Shown in pieces: positions 1 through 8,619 of a stretch of 64,000 nucleotides of DNA (position 1 is the first letter of the stretch; the number at the start of each line of letters is the position of its first letter). Position numbers and translations under genes: made by a program. The notes beneath the pieces were generated by a model, which was given only the letters and a program-made list of their open reading frames with translations, was not told where the DNA came from and made no database searches. Location of the stretch: positions 1 through 64,000 of the forward strand of contig NZ_CP108417.1 of assembly GCF_035978755.1 (NCBI RefSeq), given 5' to 3'. Source of the DNA: Streptomyces sp. NBC_01298. GTDB taxonomy: Bacteria > Actinomycetota > Actinomycetes > Streptomycetales > Streptomycetaceae.

Positions 1-1
1 G

Positions 2-1933
2 GACGAGGATGAGGCCGGCTCGCCGGGCGAGCTGGTCGCGAGCATGGACGACGACCCGGACGGCCCCTTCGGCAGCCGCTGCTTCACCCTCTCCCTCTCC
101 GAGGCCATCGACCGGGGCATCTGCGCCCCCTACCAGGTCGTCTGCGTGGACGTCACCGACACGGCGCTCCAGGCCGCGCAGCTACTGGGCGCCGAGAGCC
201 GTTCGATCGAGGTGCGCGGGGCGCGGCTCGCCGCTCTGCAGACCGCCCTGGTGAAGGCGTCGGCGGAGGAGGGCTTTCGCAGGACGCTGGTCTTCCACCA
301 CGTCGTCAAGGAGGCCGAAGCCTTCGCGGCCGGCCTCCCCGACGTCGCCGAGCAGCTGCACGCGAGCGACCGGGAGCTGTACCCGGCCACCGTGTGGGCC
401 GACTGGCTGTGCGGCGAGCACGCGCCGCTCCACCGGCGCCGGGTGCTCGCCGAGTTCGCCGAGGGGATCGCCACGGACGGCACCATCGTGGAGAAGGGCT
501 ACCTGGGCTCCGTGAAGGTCCTCGGTGAGGGCGTCGACACCAAGAACTGCGACTCCGTGTACTGGGCGGATGTACGGGGCTCCATGCCCGACCTCGTCCA
601 GGCGGTGGGGCGTGCGCTGCGGATGCAGCCGGGCGAGGGGAAGGTGGCCTCGCTGGTGGTGCCGATCCTCCTCGGCCCCGGCGAGACGGCGGACAACATG
701 CTCACGTCCCGGGCGTACGGCGGTCTGGCCAGGCTCCTGGAAGCGCTGCGGGCCCACGACGCCCGGATCGTGGAGACCCTCGCCGAACAGCAGGCCCCGA
801 GCCGCTACAAGCCCGTCAGCGAGGACGGCAGCGCCAAGAGCGGCAACGGGACCGGCAGCGGCTCGGAGGCCGTCAGCGGCCCTGCGAAGGCCCTGCTGAA
901 GTTCTCCACGCCCCGCGACCCGGCCACGCTCGCCGCGTTCATCAACCTGCGCGTTCTCAACCCGGAGCACCAGCACTGGCGTCGCGGGGTGGAAGCCGCC
1001 GTCATCTACGCCCGCGAACACGGCGACCTCAAGGTCCCCTTCACGTTCCGCGTCCCGGCCGCCGAGGAAGCCCAGGCGTCGGGATGGCCGGCCTCCCTCG
1101 CCGGGTTCCCGCTGGGGCAGTGGACCGCCGACGCCCGACGCTTCTACAGCCGCGGGGACATGGACACGGACCGCGTCGCGCAACTGGAGAAGCTCGGCAT
1201 GATCTGGTCGCACTTCGACGTCGCGTGGGAGGAGGGCCTGGCCGCCGCGCGCGGGTGGGCAGCCCAGCACGGCCACCTCCTGGCCCCGCTGGACGCCACC
1301 TATCAGGGCGCGGCAGTGGGTATCTGGCTGAAGAACGCGCGGGTCGCCGCCCGGAAGGCGAAGGAGATCGAAGAGCGGCGTGCCGAGGGGCTGCCGGTGG
1401 AGTCGTCAGCCGGGGCCATGACGCAAAAGCGGCGCGAGCAGCTGGAGGACATCGACGCGTCCTGGTGCCCGAGCTGGCCGGTGACCTGGCAACGCTCCTT
1501 CCACCTGGTCCGGCAGCACCTGGACGCGGGCGAGGCGCTGCCCACCGAGACGGACAAGGTCGTGCGCCAGGGCGAGGACCTCGGACGGTGGGTGACCTCG
1601 GTACGCCTCGGCTGGGACCAGCTCACCGGCGTGCAGCAGTGGATGTGCCAGCAGATCCTCGGGATCGAGCCCGCCACCGAGGAGGAGAAGCCGAAGCCGC
1701 GCCCCACGCAGGCCGACAAGTGGATCGCCCACCTCGGCGCCGCCCGGCAGTTCTTCGAGCGCGAAGGCCACCTGACCGTGCCCCGCAAACACGTAGAGAC
1801 CGTGGCCTCCGCAAACGGCGGGGAGCTCCAGTTCCGTCTGGGGGCATGGGTCAACAACCAGCGCAGCCGGGCAGCCGCGCTATCCCCGGAGCGCGTGGAG
1901 CAGCTGTCCAAGGTCGGCATGCGGTGGGCGTGA
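2..1933 (+). CDS. Superfamily 2 helicase with C-terminal helicase-associated (HA) repeats, 5' end missing
   Basis: The frame is open from the first bases of the window, so the N-terminal ATPase motifs (Walker A, DEAD box) lie outside it. What remains starts inside the helicase core. A glycine-arginine motif VI (QAVGRALR) sits about 200 residues in, preceded by a conserved EGVDTKNCD segment. The C-terminal half holds about four helicase-associated repeats, each beginning with W and a short helix and continuing with an HG-L-x-P type turn (around residues 320, 400, 490 and 575). Such proteins are common on Streptomyces linear replicons, where related helicases occur near telomeres; that link is an inference here. 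The stop overlaps the start of the next reading frame (ATGA). Confidence 0.85.
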   Translation, partial: DEDEAGSPGELVASMDDDPDGPFGSRCFTLSLSEAIDRGICAPYQVVCVDVTDTALQAAQLLGAESRSIEVRGARLAALQTALVKASAEEGFRRTLVFHHVVKEAEAFAAGLPDVAEQLHASDRELYPATVWADWLCGEHAPLHRRRVLAEFAEGIATDGTIVEKGYLGSVKVLGEGVDTKNCDSVYWADVRGSMPDLVQAVGRALRMQPGEGKVASLVVPILLGPGETADNMLTSRAYGGLARLLEALRAHDARIVETLAEQQAPSRYKPVSEDGSAKSGNGTGSGSEAVSGPAKALLKFSTPRDPATLAAFINLRVLNPEHQHWRRGVEAAVIYAREHGDLKVPFTFRVPAAEEAQASGWPASLAGFPLGQWTADARRFYSRGDMDTDRVAQLEKLGMIWSHFDVAWEEGLAAARGWAAQHGHLLAPLDATYQGAAVGIWLKNARVAARKAKEIEERRAEGLPVESSAGAMTQKRREQLEDIDASWCPSWPVTWQRSFHLVRQHLDAGEALPTETDKVVRQGEDLGRWVTSVRLGWDQLTGVQQWMCQQILGIEPATEEEKPKPRPTQADKWIAHLGAARQFFEREGHLTVPRKHVETVASANGGELQFRLGAWVNNQRSRAAALSPERVEQLSKVGMRWA

Positions 1934-2230
1934 TGACGGTCGGCCTCACCGCGGCCGCCGCGCCCGCGGCCGGCTACCTGCTCGGACGGGTGCGCCCCGG
2001 GCAGTGTGCGGGCAACTGGGCGGCCGAGCATGTCCGCTTCACCGGGCCCTGGGTCCGGGGCGGCTCCGGCCACCAGGGCCTCGTCGTCCTGGTCCACATC
2101 GCCACCGCGCCCCGCGCCAGGCCGGCGCATGATGCGCGCCCCGGCCGTCCCCACGCAGGCACCGGTGCCCGTACGCCTACTGGCCGACCTCGAGTTCGTG
2201 TGGGGGCCGCGCATCCGCGTCAGCCGGTGA
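1933..2230 (+). pseudogene. Small membrane-anchored Streptomyces protein, disrupted by a frameshift
   Basis: An ATG overlapping the helicase stop opens a protein with an N-terminal hydrophobic stretch (GLTAAAAPAAGYLLGRVRPG) followed by a conserved-looking WAAEHVRFTGPWVRGG segment. Around position 2105-2125 this frame loses its sense, while the +1 frame becomes protein-like (RRMMRAPAVPTQAPVPV) and ends at 2230. I recognise the composite as a small hypothetical family seen in Streptomyces with exactly this order of segments. One extra base near 2110-2120 would explain the break. It could be a real mutation, programmed frameshifting or a sequencing error. Confidence 0.55.
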
Positions 2231-2246
2231 GCAACATGGAACGAGC

Positions 2247-2283
2247 AGCGGGGCCGGGCAGGGTGATCCTGTCCGGCCCCGCT
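2247..2283. terminator. Bidirectional hairpin terminator
   Basis: A 16-bp stem (2247-2262 with 2268-2283, one G-T pair) and a 5-nt loop lie between the plus-strand helicase operon and the convergent minus-strand gene ending at 2298. Confidence 0.75.
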
Positions 2284-2297
2284 GGTTTGTCCTTACG

Positions 2298-3317
2298 TCA
2301 CCCTGAGACCTCGTCGACGGTGGCCACGATGAGGCCCGGGAGGAATTCGATGGCGCGCTTCAGCAGGCTTTCGATCGGCACGGCGTGGTTGTTGTTGTCC
2401 ACGCTGATGAGTCCGTCCCATCCGGCCGGCTCGTAGCGGGCCAGCATGGAGAGCGTGTAGACGACCGACCACCAGGCCATCAGCAGGTGTGGTTCCCGGC
2501 CGGTCGGTGAGATCGCTGGCAGGAACCAGCGCGAGCGGCCGTGGCTCCGGGTGAGGCTGTGATGGTGTTCGCGGCGTTCTTCGACGAGGGCGTGTCCTTG
2601 GGGCATGAGCCAGCTGACTCGGAGTTCCCCGCCGCCGTGGTCGTAGCGGGTGAAGTCGGGTGGCCCGTCGGGGTGGGGTGTCCGTCGGACGTACTCGTGG
2701 CGCTGGGCGAGGCCCGGGTACTTCGCGAAGAACGCGTTCGTCGTCTCCCGGCCGCCGTTGTCGATGACCCAGTCGGGGATGTCGCAGACGGGGACGTGCA
2801 GCAGCGGGTGGGGGTCGCCGTGGATACTGCGATCGTCCGTGTACAGGGCGGGATGCCGGTTCCGGTCCGTGAGCGGGTAGTCGAGGTTGACCGGCAGCAT
2901 GTCCCAGACATCTTCGAGGCGCACCGGGTCCTTGCCCCAGACCGGGGAGTCGAGCAGCTGGCTCAGTCGCACGAAGCTTGCCCGTGATGTCGAGGGGTCG
3001 GTGCGGATCTCGATGTCGGGGAAGGGCTTGTCGAAGCCGCTGGCCTTGATGCCGTGCCCGTCGAGTCGCCAGTCCTCGCCCTTGAGGTCGACCGCCGCCG
3101 CGGCGATGGCGCGGCCGGCCTGGCTGAGGCCGTAGAAGACCTGCAGGGGGCGAGTGGCCGGGCCCACCACGGCGGCCGCGCGGAACATCTGCTCTGCCTG
3201 CTCCAGTGCCGCCCCGTAGGTCTTCCGGCGCGCTCCGCCGCCGGCCTTGCCGGGCGGGTTCGCCCGGCTGCCGCGCAGCTTCTCCCACGCCTCGTCAGGA
3301 TCAGCCTTCATGTACAT
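2298..3317 (-). CDS. YaaC-like protein
   Basis: The 339-residue protein begins with a DEAWEKL segment and has, at residues 35-70, an EQAEQMFRAAA helix and a RPLQVFYGLSQAGRAI motif. That pattern is the hallmark of the YaaC-like family (Bacillus subtilis YaaC). The biochemical function of YaaC is not known. The rest is aromatic- and histidine-rich (HxxP and WLMP segments) without a catalytic motif I recognise. It starts 10 bp after the end of the 3327-4190 gene on the same strand, so the two are probably co-transcribed. The ATG at 3317 is followed closely by a second ATG, so the start could be two codons downstream. Confidence 0.7.
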   Translation of the reverse strand: MYMKADPDEAWEKLRGSRANPPGKAGGGARRKTYGAALEQAEQMFRAAAVVGPATRPLQVFYGLSQAGRAIAAAAVDLKGEDWRLDGHGIKASGFDKPFPDIEIRTDPSTSRASFVRLSQLLDSPVWGKDPVRLEDVWDMLPVNLDYPLTDRNRHPALYTDDRSIHGDPHPLLHVPVCDIPDWVIDNGGRETTNAFFAKYPGLAQRHEYVRRTPHPDGPPDFTRYDHGGGELRVSWLMPQGHALVEERREHHHSLTRSHGRSRWFLPAISPTGREPHLLMAWWSVVYTLSMLARYEPAGWDGLISVDNNNHAVPIESLLKRAIEFLPGLIVATVDEVSG

Positions 3318-3326
3318 GGGCTGACG

Positions 3327-4190
3327 CTACTCCTCGGTGCTGGCATCGGTCAGCGAGTTCGTCGTCACCCAGGACGTGATCGTGACGAGGGTCCACCCGG
3401 CGCGTGTCCAGCGGTACACGTACTCGCCGGCGTCCAGTGAGCCGAACCAGATGGTATGGAGGCTGTCCGGGACGTTGGGGCTGTCGGACGGAACGAATCC
3501 CCGCCGGAGTGCCATGGTGACGTCGAGCTGGCCGCGGTCGGCCCAGACGAAGAGGTGACCTTCGCGGTCGGTGTACCGAGCGAGCTTCTCGACCTTGTTC
3601 GCTCCTTGCTTGGAGCTGATGAAGTCATCGACGCAGGGAGAGATCGTGTCGGCCGTATGACGGGCGGTCCCCTCAGTCACTTCGAAGGGGAAGATCCGGC
3701 CTGATGCCTTGTCACTCCGTACCCTTTGAGCAGTCACGATCCTGAGGTGAGCGAGCTTTTGAAGCCTCTCCGCGTGCTGCTGCGTGGGGAACTGGCCGGG
3801 TGGCGTGCTGTCACTCCAGCCGTACAGGCTGATCCTGTCCACGCCATCCCGCTCCAAGTCCTGGAGAAGTTCGACCAGCGGCCTGGCCGACCGCTTGACG
3901 CGCGTCCCGGGGGTGAACTGCACCTGCCAGTCCCCTTGCAGGCCGGGGATCGGTCCGCCGTAGTGCTGGTCAAGGCCCTCCCACAGGCCCTGGCGGTCGG
4001 GATCAGTGGTGGAAGACACCTCAAGCACGACCTTCGGCCCGACTCCATCGACCGGGTCCAGGAGAAAGTCCGCCTTACCGGACTCGGTCTGGTCGTCGTA
4101 GTCGACCCGACGGGTCCCCAGCACCTCGTTGACCGCCGCCTCCGCCCGGAGCTCGTCCGGCGCCGGCTGCACCGGCTTCTTCTGCTTCAT
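3327..4190 (-). CDS. Hypothetical protein with a possible degenerate PD-(D/E)XK core
   Basis: The 287-residue protein is of no family I can name. Residues 35-60 read as a KADFLLDP strand followed by KVVLEVSS, the spacing expected of a restriction-endonuclease-like D...E-x-K core, but the lysine position is serine. The C-terminal part contains a tryptophan-rich segment (WFGS, YRWTRAGW) near residues 250-275. It lies immediately upstream of the YaaC-like gene and probably shares its transcript. The nuclease idea is weak and based only on this motif spacing. Confidence 0.6.
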   Translation of the reverse strand: MKQKKPVQPAPDELRAEAAVNEVLGTRRVDYDDQTESGKADFLLDPVDGVGPKVVLEVSSTTDPDRQGLWEGLDQHYGGPIPGLQGDWQVQFTPGTRVKRSARPLVELLQDLERDGVDRISLYGWSDSTPPGQFPTQQHAERLQKLAHLRIVTAQRVRSDKASGRIFPFEVTEGTARHTADTISPCVDDFISSKQGANKVEKLARYTDREGHLFVWADRGQLDVTMALRRGFVPSDSPNVPDSLHTIWFGSLDAGEYVYRWTRAGWTLVTITSWVTTNSLTDASTEE

Positions 4191-4429
4191 GCCGGTGACG
4201 GTAGGGCAGCCGCGGCCCCGGGAACGAGCGGTTTACCGACAGAGACGGGGGTCAGGGTGCGTCGCCGGACCAGTCCCAGCGGCTCCGCTCGCCGGGGCGC
4301 GGCTCGTACAGAGCGCAGCCGCCGTCGCCGCACTGCCCGAGCTGCTGCGCGCGGCGGGACGCGGATCAGGTCAGCGGGCGCGCCTCCCTCAGCGGGCCGG
4401 GCCGGTGAGGAGCGCTGAGGACGCAGCGG

Positions 4430-4867
4430 TCAGGGGGTCGACTTGTGATGGGCTTCGTGAAGGAGGTGCGCGCACACGTGGTCCAGGACGTCGGCGCAGT
4501 CCTCGTGGGGATCGGTGAGGATCCGGCCGCAGTACAGGACGATCGCCTCGGCGATGCCCGGGGCCGCGGCGGGTCCGGCCTGCGCGTACCAGAGATGGAG
4601 GGCGTCCATGAGACACCGGCCGAGTTCGAGGACGTACTCGGAGAGGATGACCGAGGCGTGCGGGGAGACCCCGTCCACGGGCAGGGGTCCGCTGGTGCTC
4701 CCCAGGACGATGCGCTGGGCGACCGCAATGAGTACGTCGGCCAGGGTCGGGTCCTGCGCGGCGATCTCGGCTGCGGTGGCGGTGTCTCCGTCCGCGACGG
4801 TGTGGAGGAAGTTGCGCGCGGTGATCACGGCGCCGGGGGTCATCGGGGCAAAGCGGATGGTGGGCAT
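4430..4867 (-). CDS. Hypothetical helical protein, paralogue of the 10693-11133 product
   Basis: A purine-rich GAAGAGG site 8 bp upstream favours the ATG at 4867 (145 residues) over the GTG at 4894. The protein is predicted mostly helical, with a repeated pattern of LADVLIAVAQRIVL, then a long ILSEYVLELGRCLMDALHLW helix, then a second half ending in HLLHEAHH. The 146-residue protein at 10693-11133 has the same order (LLVAIAEELILP, then FVLDQLGVLFMTAIHMW, then AHFVAQVFVTEP), so the two look like diverged paralogues. No catalytic motif is visible and the function is unknown. Confidence 0.65.
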   Translation of the reverse strand: MPTIRFAPMTPGAVITARNFLHTVADGDTATAAEIAAQDPTLADVLIAVAQRIVLGSTSGPLPVDGVSPHASVILSEYVLELGRCLMDALHLWYAQAGPAAAPGIAEAIVLYCGRILTDPHEDCADVLDHVCAHLLHEAHHKSTP

Positions 4868-5141
4868 CAGTGACCTCTTCGTGAGGAGCTGCACCCTGCG
4901 GGGGTGCGGCGGGTGGGTTCAGTGAGGCGGCCCCGGTGAGCCGTAGAGGGCCGGGATCGCTCCGTTTGGTGGGGAAGGCGGGCCGAAGGGCGCCGGGTTC
5001 GGGGCCGGGGGCCTGCTGCTCCCGGCGTTGGGAACACCCTGCGGAGTTGAGCCTGTGGATAACTTCCGACGCCGCAGGTCCTTAGTCAGGCTAAATATTC
5101 TCGATTCGCACAAACATTCGATCCACTGGTTGAATGGATGG

Positions 5142-5402
5142 ATGTCGCACTTCCCGTTCCCTGCCGACCTGGTCGCTCTCCAGCGAGAGCAGCTCCGCAT
5201 CTACCGCCAGCTCGCCCTACAGCCCGCTCTCCACACCGCAGAGCTGCGGCGTGCGCTGATCCGCCTGTCCTGCCTGATCAGCGCGCACCCGTACTGGGAG
5301 CAGCGGGGCTGGAGCACCGCGGGCCGGGTGGAGCTGCGGCGGGCGGCCGAGGACGGACTTGATGCCGTCAGGGAGCCGGGGCTCGGGGCGCGATCGGCGT
5401 GA
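5142..5402 (+). CDS. Small conserved Streptomyces hypothetical protein
   Basis: The reading frame is open from 5028, but the family start is expected at the ATG at 5142 (MSHFPFPADLVALQREQLR), giving 86 residues. The FPADLV...Q...Y and LRR-LIRLS-hydrophobic-HPYW signature matches a small family common on Streptomyces plasmids and genomic islands, without a known function. The shine-dalgarno is weak. The stop overlaps the GTG of the DUF6233 gene (GTGA), so the pair is translationally coupled. Confidence 0.7.
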   Translation: MSHFPFPADLVALQREQLRIYRQLALQPALHTAELRRALIRLSCLISAHPYWEQRGWSTAGRVELRRAAEDGLDAVREPGLGARSA

Positions 5403-5782
5403 ACGAGCTGGAGGCCCGCCTGGAGAGCTGGCGGGCCGTACGGGCCTATCTCGCCTGGCAGCAGCGCCAGGCCGAGCAGGCCATCCGCGACCTGGAGGCA
5501 CAGCTGGCCGCGGCCGCCCGGCGCCAGCACGCACCTCCTCGACCCGGGCCCCGGCGACCTCCGCCGCCGTCCGTGGCTGGGGGCATGCCGGTGCCGCCGG
5601 ACTGGAAGGTGGAATCGATGCGCGGCAGGGACGGGCCGGTGCCGATGTCCGTACACGTGGGCGCCTGCACCATGGGTGAGGGACGGGCGGTCAGCCGTGA
5701 CGAGGCGCGGCGGTTGATCGCCGAGGGCGTCGAGCCGTGCCCGTTCTGCAGCCCCGAGAACTCGCTCGGCATGCCCGGCTGA
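5399..5782 (+). CDS. DUF6233 family protein
   Basis: The 127-residue protein has an N-terminal coiled helix (residues 1-45, RRQAEQAIRDLEAQLAAAAR-like), a proline-rich linker, and a C-terminal module with VHVGACTMGEGRAVSRDEA and a closing GVEPCPFCSPE motif. This arrangement is typical of DUF6233 proteins of Streptomyces. The paired cysteines suggest metal binding, which is an inference. It starts with GTG inside the stop of the upstream gene. Confidence 0.85.
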   Translation: MNELEARLESWRAVRAYLAWQQRQAEQAIRDLEAQLAAAARRQHAPPRPGPRRPPPPSVAGGMPVPPDWKVESMRGRDGPVPMSVHVGACTMGEGRAVSRDEARRLIAEGVEPCPFCSPENSLGMPG

Positions 5783-5860
5783 ATCCGGGGCTGCTCAGCG
5801 CCGGGCTGTTTCAGATCCTGGGCCGCTGTCGGCCGAAGGCACGAGTATGTTCGGCGGTAC

Positions 5861-5906
5861 GGGCCGCGGTCCTGGCCACAAGGGGCCGCGACGGGGACCG
5901 CGGCCC
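5861..5906. terminator. Hairpin between convergent genes
   Basis: A perfect 12-bp inverted repeat (5861-5872 with 5895-5906) separates the plus-strand DUF6233 gene from the convergent gene ending at 5950. Confidence 0.55.
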
Positions 5907-5949
5907 CGGCCTCCAGACGACCGGCTCCCCGATCGCGCCGGCGCGCAGG

Positions 5950-6363
5950 CTACTCGGTGGTGCGGTCGGGGTCGGGGAGATCCGGCGGGAAGTGCCGCTC
6001 CAGGATTTCCACCCAGCTGTGCAGCCCGACGAAGCCGGTGGTGCCGGCCTGCTCCCGGACCAGCTCGGTCAGCGCGGCGACGAAGGGCTGCGCCGCGCTG
6101 TCGGCTGGCATCGCGGCCGCGGCCCGCTCCAGCCGCTCGTGTGCGGCGGGGAAGACGCCCTTGGCCCAGGCATCCTGCTCCCGAACCTGCTCGGCGCCCT
6201 TCTGCAGGTCCTCCCACGTGATCGCCTTCGAGCACTCGGGGCTGTGCCAGGTCTCGCTCATCCCGCCGCCCGCCTTGACGTAGGCGATCCGCATGTTGTC
6301 GCCGTGCGGCTGGGCAAAGCACTCGGTGCACTCGACGCGCTCCGGCTCCGGTCGATCAGACAT
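5950..6363 (-). CDS. Hypothetical zinc-binding-like protein
   Basis: The frame stays open upstream to 6585, but a strong GAGAGAAGGGGG site places the start at the ATG at 6363, giving 137 residues. Near the N-terminus VECTECFAQPHGD and WHSPECS supply a C-x2-C plus H/C arrangement suited to one zinc ion. The C-terminal half is helical with a LHSWVEILERHFPP end. The name of the family is unknown to me. Confidence 0.7.
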   Translation of the reverse strand: MSDRPEPERVECTECFAQPHGDNMRIAYVKAGGGMSETWHSPECSKAITWEDLQKGAEQVREQDAWAKGVFPAAHERLERAAAAMPADSAAQPFVAALTELVREQAGTTGFVGLHSWVEILERHFPPDLPDPDRTTE

Positions 6364-6479
6364 GGTGCCCCCTTCTCTCTCGCAGGCCGAGCCTGCCATC
6401 CGTGCTCGCCGGTGACCACGGCTTTTCACCCGGGGCGCAGGTTCCAGCACCGGATCTCCGGCCGTTTCGTGAACAGTCG

Positions 6480-6782
6480 TCAAGGTGTGTCGCCGGAGTA
6501 GTACAAGCGGCACACAACACCCGGGCCACCCGCCGGGCGCGGCTCGCGGGGGCGCGGGTCGTACAGCGCCCGCCCGCCGGGCCACCGCCCCAGTTCAGTG
6601 ATCAGCGCGACACCGTCCTCGATCTCCTCCGGCCGCCAGCCCGTGATGTCGAGCAGCAGTCCGTCCAGCGGCCCGCCGACGAGAACCGCGTACCTCTGGT
6701 GCGGCAGCGGGCCCGGGTTGGGGTCGTCGTGGTCACGGCCGTACACCCGGCCGCGCAGCAGCTGCTCGTCACCCTCGTTCAT
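6480..6782 (-). CDS. Small conserved Streptomyces hypothetical protein
   Basis: The 100-residue protein contains YAVLVGGPLDGLLLDITGW, a core that recurs in small Streptomyces proteins, followed by a proline- and arginine-rich stretch and a YYSGDTP end. No function is known. It sits in a run of minus-strand small genes, 109 bp downstream of the next one. Confidence 0.7.
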   Translation of the reverse strand: MNEGDEQLLRGRVYGRDHDDPNPGPLPHQRYAVLVGGPLDGLLLDITGWRPEEIEDGVALITELGRWPGGRALYDPRPREPRPAGGPGVVCRLYYSGDTP

Positions 6783-6836
6783 CCCGCCAGCCTCCCAGCC
6801 GCCACCGACAGCGGAAGGCCGGCGGCGCCCGATAGT

Positions 6837-6867
6837 CCGGCCCCTCCCGCCCGGCGGGAGGGGCCGG
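6837..6867. terminator. Strong GC hairpin
   Basis: A 15-bp perfect inverted repeat (6837-6851 with 6853-6867) lies just downstream of the minus-strand gene ending at 6892. Confidence 0.65.
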
Positions 6868-6891
6868 CGGGTCCCTCCCGCCTGGCGGGCG

Positions 6892-7176
6892 TCAGGCGCA
6901 GGGCAGACGGTCGGTGGCGGGCCAGGCGATGCGCACCCCGCGGCGGATCAGCGCGGTGAAGCTGTCGACCTGGCAGGTGGGCGGCTGGTCCTGGGTGAAG
7001 CGGCGCAGCGCCCGGTGCACGCCGTCGCGCAGTTGGCCGTCGGTCATCGTGGGCGCCTGCTCCTGGAGCTCGTCGAGGAGCTGCGCGGCGCGGGCCGCGC
7101 GGGACAGCGCGGCGTCGGCGAGCGGTCCTTCGGCGAAGCCGTCGCGGACGGACAGGCCGGGCTCGATGAAGGTCAT
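6892..7176 (-). CDS. Hypothetical helical protein
   Basis: The 94-residue protein starts at an ATG preceded by a GGAAAGGAA ribosome-binding site. Residues 20-65 form an amphipathic helical stretch (ARAAQLLDELQEQ, LRDGVHRALRRF). One cysteine sits in PPTCQVDSF. I do not recognise the family. Confidence 0.65.
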   Translation of the reverse strand: MTFIEPGLSVRDGFAEGPLADAALSRAARAAQLLDELQEQAPTMTDGQLRDGVHRALRRFTQDQPPTCQVDSFTALIRRGVRIAWPATDRLPCA

Positions 7177-7428
7177 GGTTGAGATTCCTTTCCGCTCGGC
7201 CGGGCGTGGTCTCCCGGGTGGAGACGCGGTCGCGGGACCGAGCGAGCGGGAACGTAGAGCACCGAGTTCGTTAGCGTCGCGTGGTCGCCGCCGGCCCGGG
7301 CAGTGAAGTGGACCTCTACCCCACGGCTACTGCGTGGGTAAGAGGTGTCGTCGGCACGGACAGGCTTGCCCAGCGGTGCTGACCGGGCACAACGGGGGGT
7401 GTCCGTTTTGCCGGGCTCCCACTCCCGG

Positions 7429-8160
7429 TCACACCTGCGGTCCCCCGCCGGAAGCAACCGTGCAAGCACCTGTCCAGCCCCCTTCCGGTGCAACCCTCCC
7501 GGCCGCCGGAACGGGGCCGGGGAGGCACGGTGTGGGCCAGGCCGGCTCCCATCTCCAGGCCGCCCACCGCTCCGCGTGCGCGAACACCCCGGCACGCTCG
7601 GCAAGCATCGCGAGGACTTGGGCGCGGGCGGCGTCCACGGCCTGGTGCTCGGTGTCGGAGACGATGCCCAGGCGCCGCACGTGCGCGTACTCGTCCTCGT
7701 CCTTCCACTCCCACCGGGCGAGGTCGGGCGAGACCACCAGGTCCACGGTGAGGTCGAAGGTGTCGAACCCGGCCGGGGTGCGGCGGGTGGGGTGCTCGAA
7801 GTTGACGTACCAGTTCCGCAGCCGGCGCCCGTTCCCGTCCGGGACGTAGAAGGCGTTGATGCTGAACCAGGCCGCCGGGGGCTTCCACAGCAGCAGGTCG
7901 GTCTCCTCCCACACGCCGGCCGCCAGGTCCCACCGGCCGGACGCCAGCGCCTCGAACGCCTCCGTACGCACCGACCGGTCCCCTTCGGTGCGGGCCTTCG
8001 CATACAGGGCGGGCCACCTGGCCTGTGCGCCGGGCGCGCAGGCGGTCACCAGTGCCTCGCCGGTGTCGGCGACAACCCGTAGCGCCTGTTCGCTCCATAC
8101 CCGGCCCGACCGGTGGACATCGCGTCGTACGACCGTCTGGCCCGTCTCGAAACTGCGCAC
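7429..8160 (-). CDS. DUF402 domain protein
   Basis: The 243-residue protein starts at a GTG behind an AAGGAGG site. Residues 90-170 carry the DUF402 signature: WFSINAFYVP, then WYVNFEHP, then FDTFDLTVDLVVSP, then WKDEDEYAHVRRLGIV. DUF402 proteins include nucleoside phosphate phosphatases and the FomD hydrolase, and use the Asp/Glu-rich DxD...KDEDE cluster to bind metal. Some 35 residues after the domain are proline- and glycine-rich and not typical. The gene lies next to the iteron block at 8231-8619. Confidence 0.85.
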   Translation of the reverse strand: MRSFETGQTVVRRDVHRSGRVWSEQALRVVADTGEALVTACAPGAQARWPALYAKARTEGDRSVRTEAFEALASGRWDLAAGVWEETDLLLWKPPAAWFSINAFYVPDGNGRRLRNWYVNFEHPTRRTPAGFDTFDLTVDLVVSPDLARWEWKDEDEYAHVRRLGIVSDTEHQAVDAARAQVLAMLAERAGVFAHAERWAAWRWEPAWPTPCLPGPVPAAGRVAPEGGWTGACTVASGGGPQV

Positions 8161-8230
8161 CGGATCCTCCTTGGCCTCCCCGGCCGGGAGGTCCGGCCTG
8201 GTCTGCCAACCTCAGCCCACCCCGGCCTGG

Positions 8231-8619
8231 GTGGGCAAGCCTCCGTCCAGGGGTGCTTGCCCAGGTGAGCCTTGGGCTTGCCCGCCCGACAGATCGGTCA
8301 CCGGGGCGGGCATGACCGGTCTCCTTGGCGATCGGTCAAACTGCACGTCAGCGCAGGTGACCGATCCATGCAACTCCCCCGGTGACCGGTCACCCGCCCC
8401 CGGTCAGCGCCGCCTCGCTGAGAGACTCCGCGGCAGAGCTGTGACCGATCCCCTCCCCGCTCGGCGCGCTCCGGCCAGGGTGGGCAAGCCCCCGATCCCG
8501 ACAGCTTGCCCAGGCTCCCCTTGGGCTTGCCCAGGGTCACCTAAGGCTTACCCACGCTGCCGGCGAAGGGGCTTACCCAGACGTCAGGGAGCTTGCCCAG
8601 GGTCGCCTTGGGCTTGCCC
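8231..8619. repeat. Iteron-like array, motif GCTTGCCC/GCTTACCC
   Basis: Ten copies of GCTTRCCC (often GCTTGCCCAGG), in both orientations, begin at 8231, 8255, 8276, 8482, 8504, 8525, 8546, 8571, 8591 and 8612. Further copies lie at 7364, 10263 and 10283, so the motif flanks the replication-relaxation gene. The last two copies of the block fall inside the 3' end of that gene and are translated. A plausible role is a replication origin or autoregulatory site. It fills most of the non-coding stretch 8161-8583. Confidence 0.75.
8292..8450. repeat. Second iteron-like array, motif TGACCGRTC
   Basis: Copies at 8292, 8313, 8330, 8358, 8383 and 8442, in both orientations; the one at 8383 is the full palindrome TGACCGGTCA. 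This group sits in the gap between the two clusters of the GCTTGCCC motif, so two different DNA-binding proteins may act here. Confidence 0.7.
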
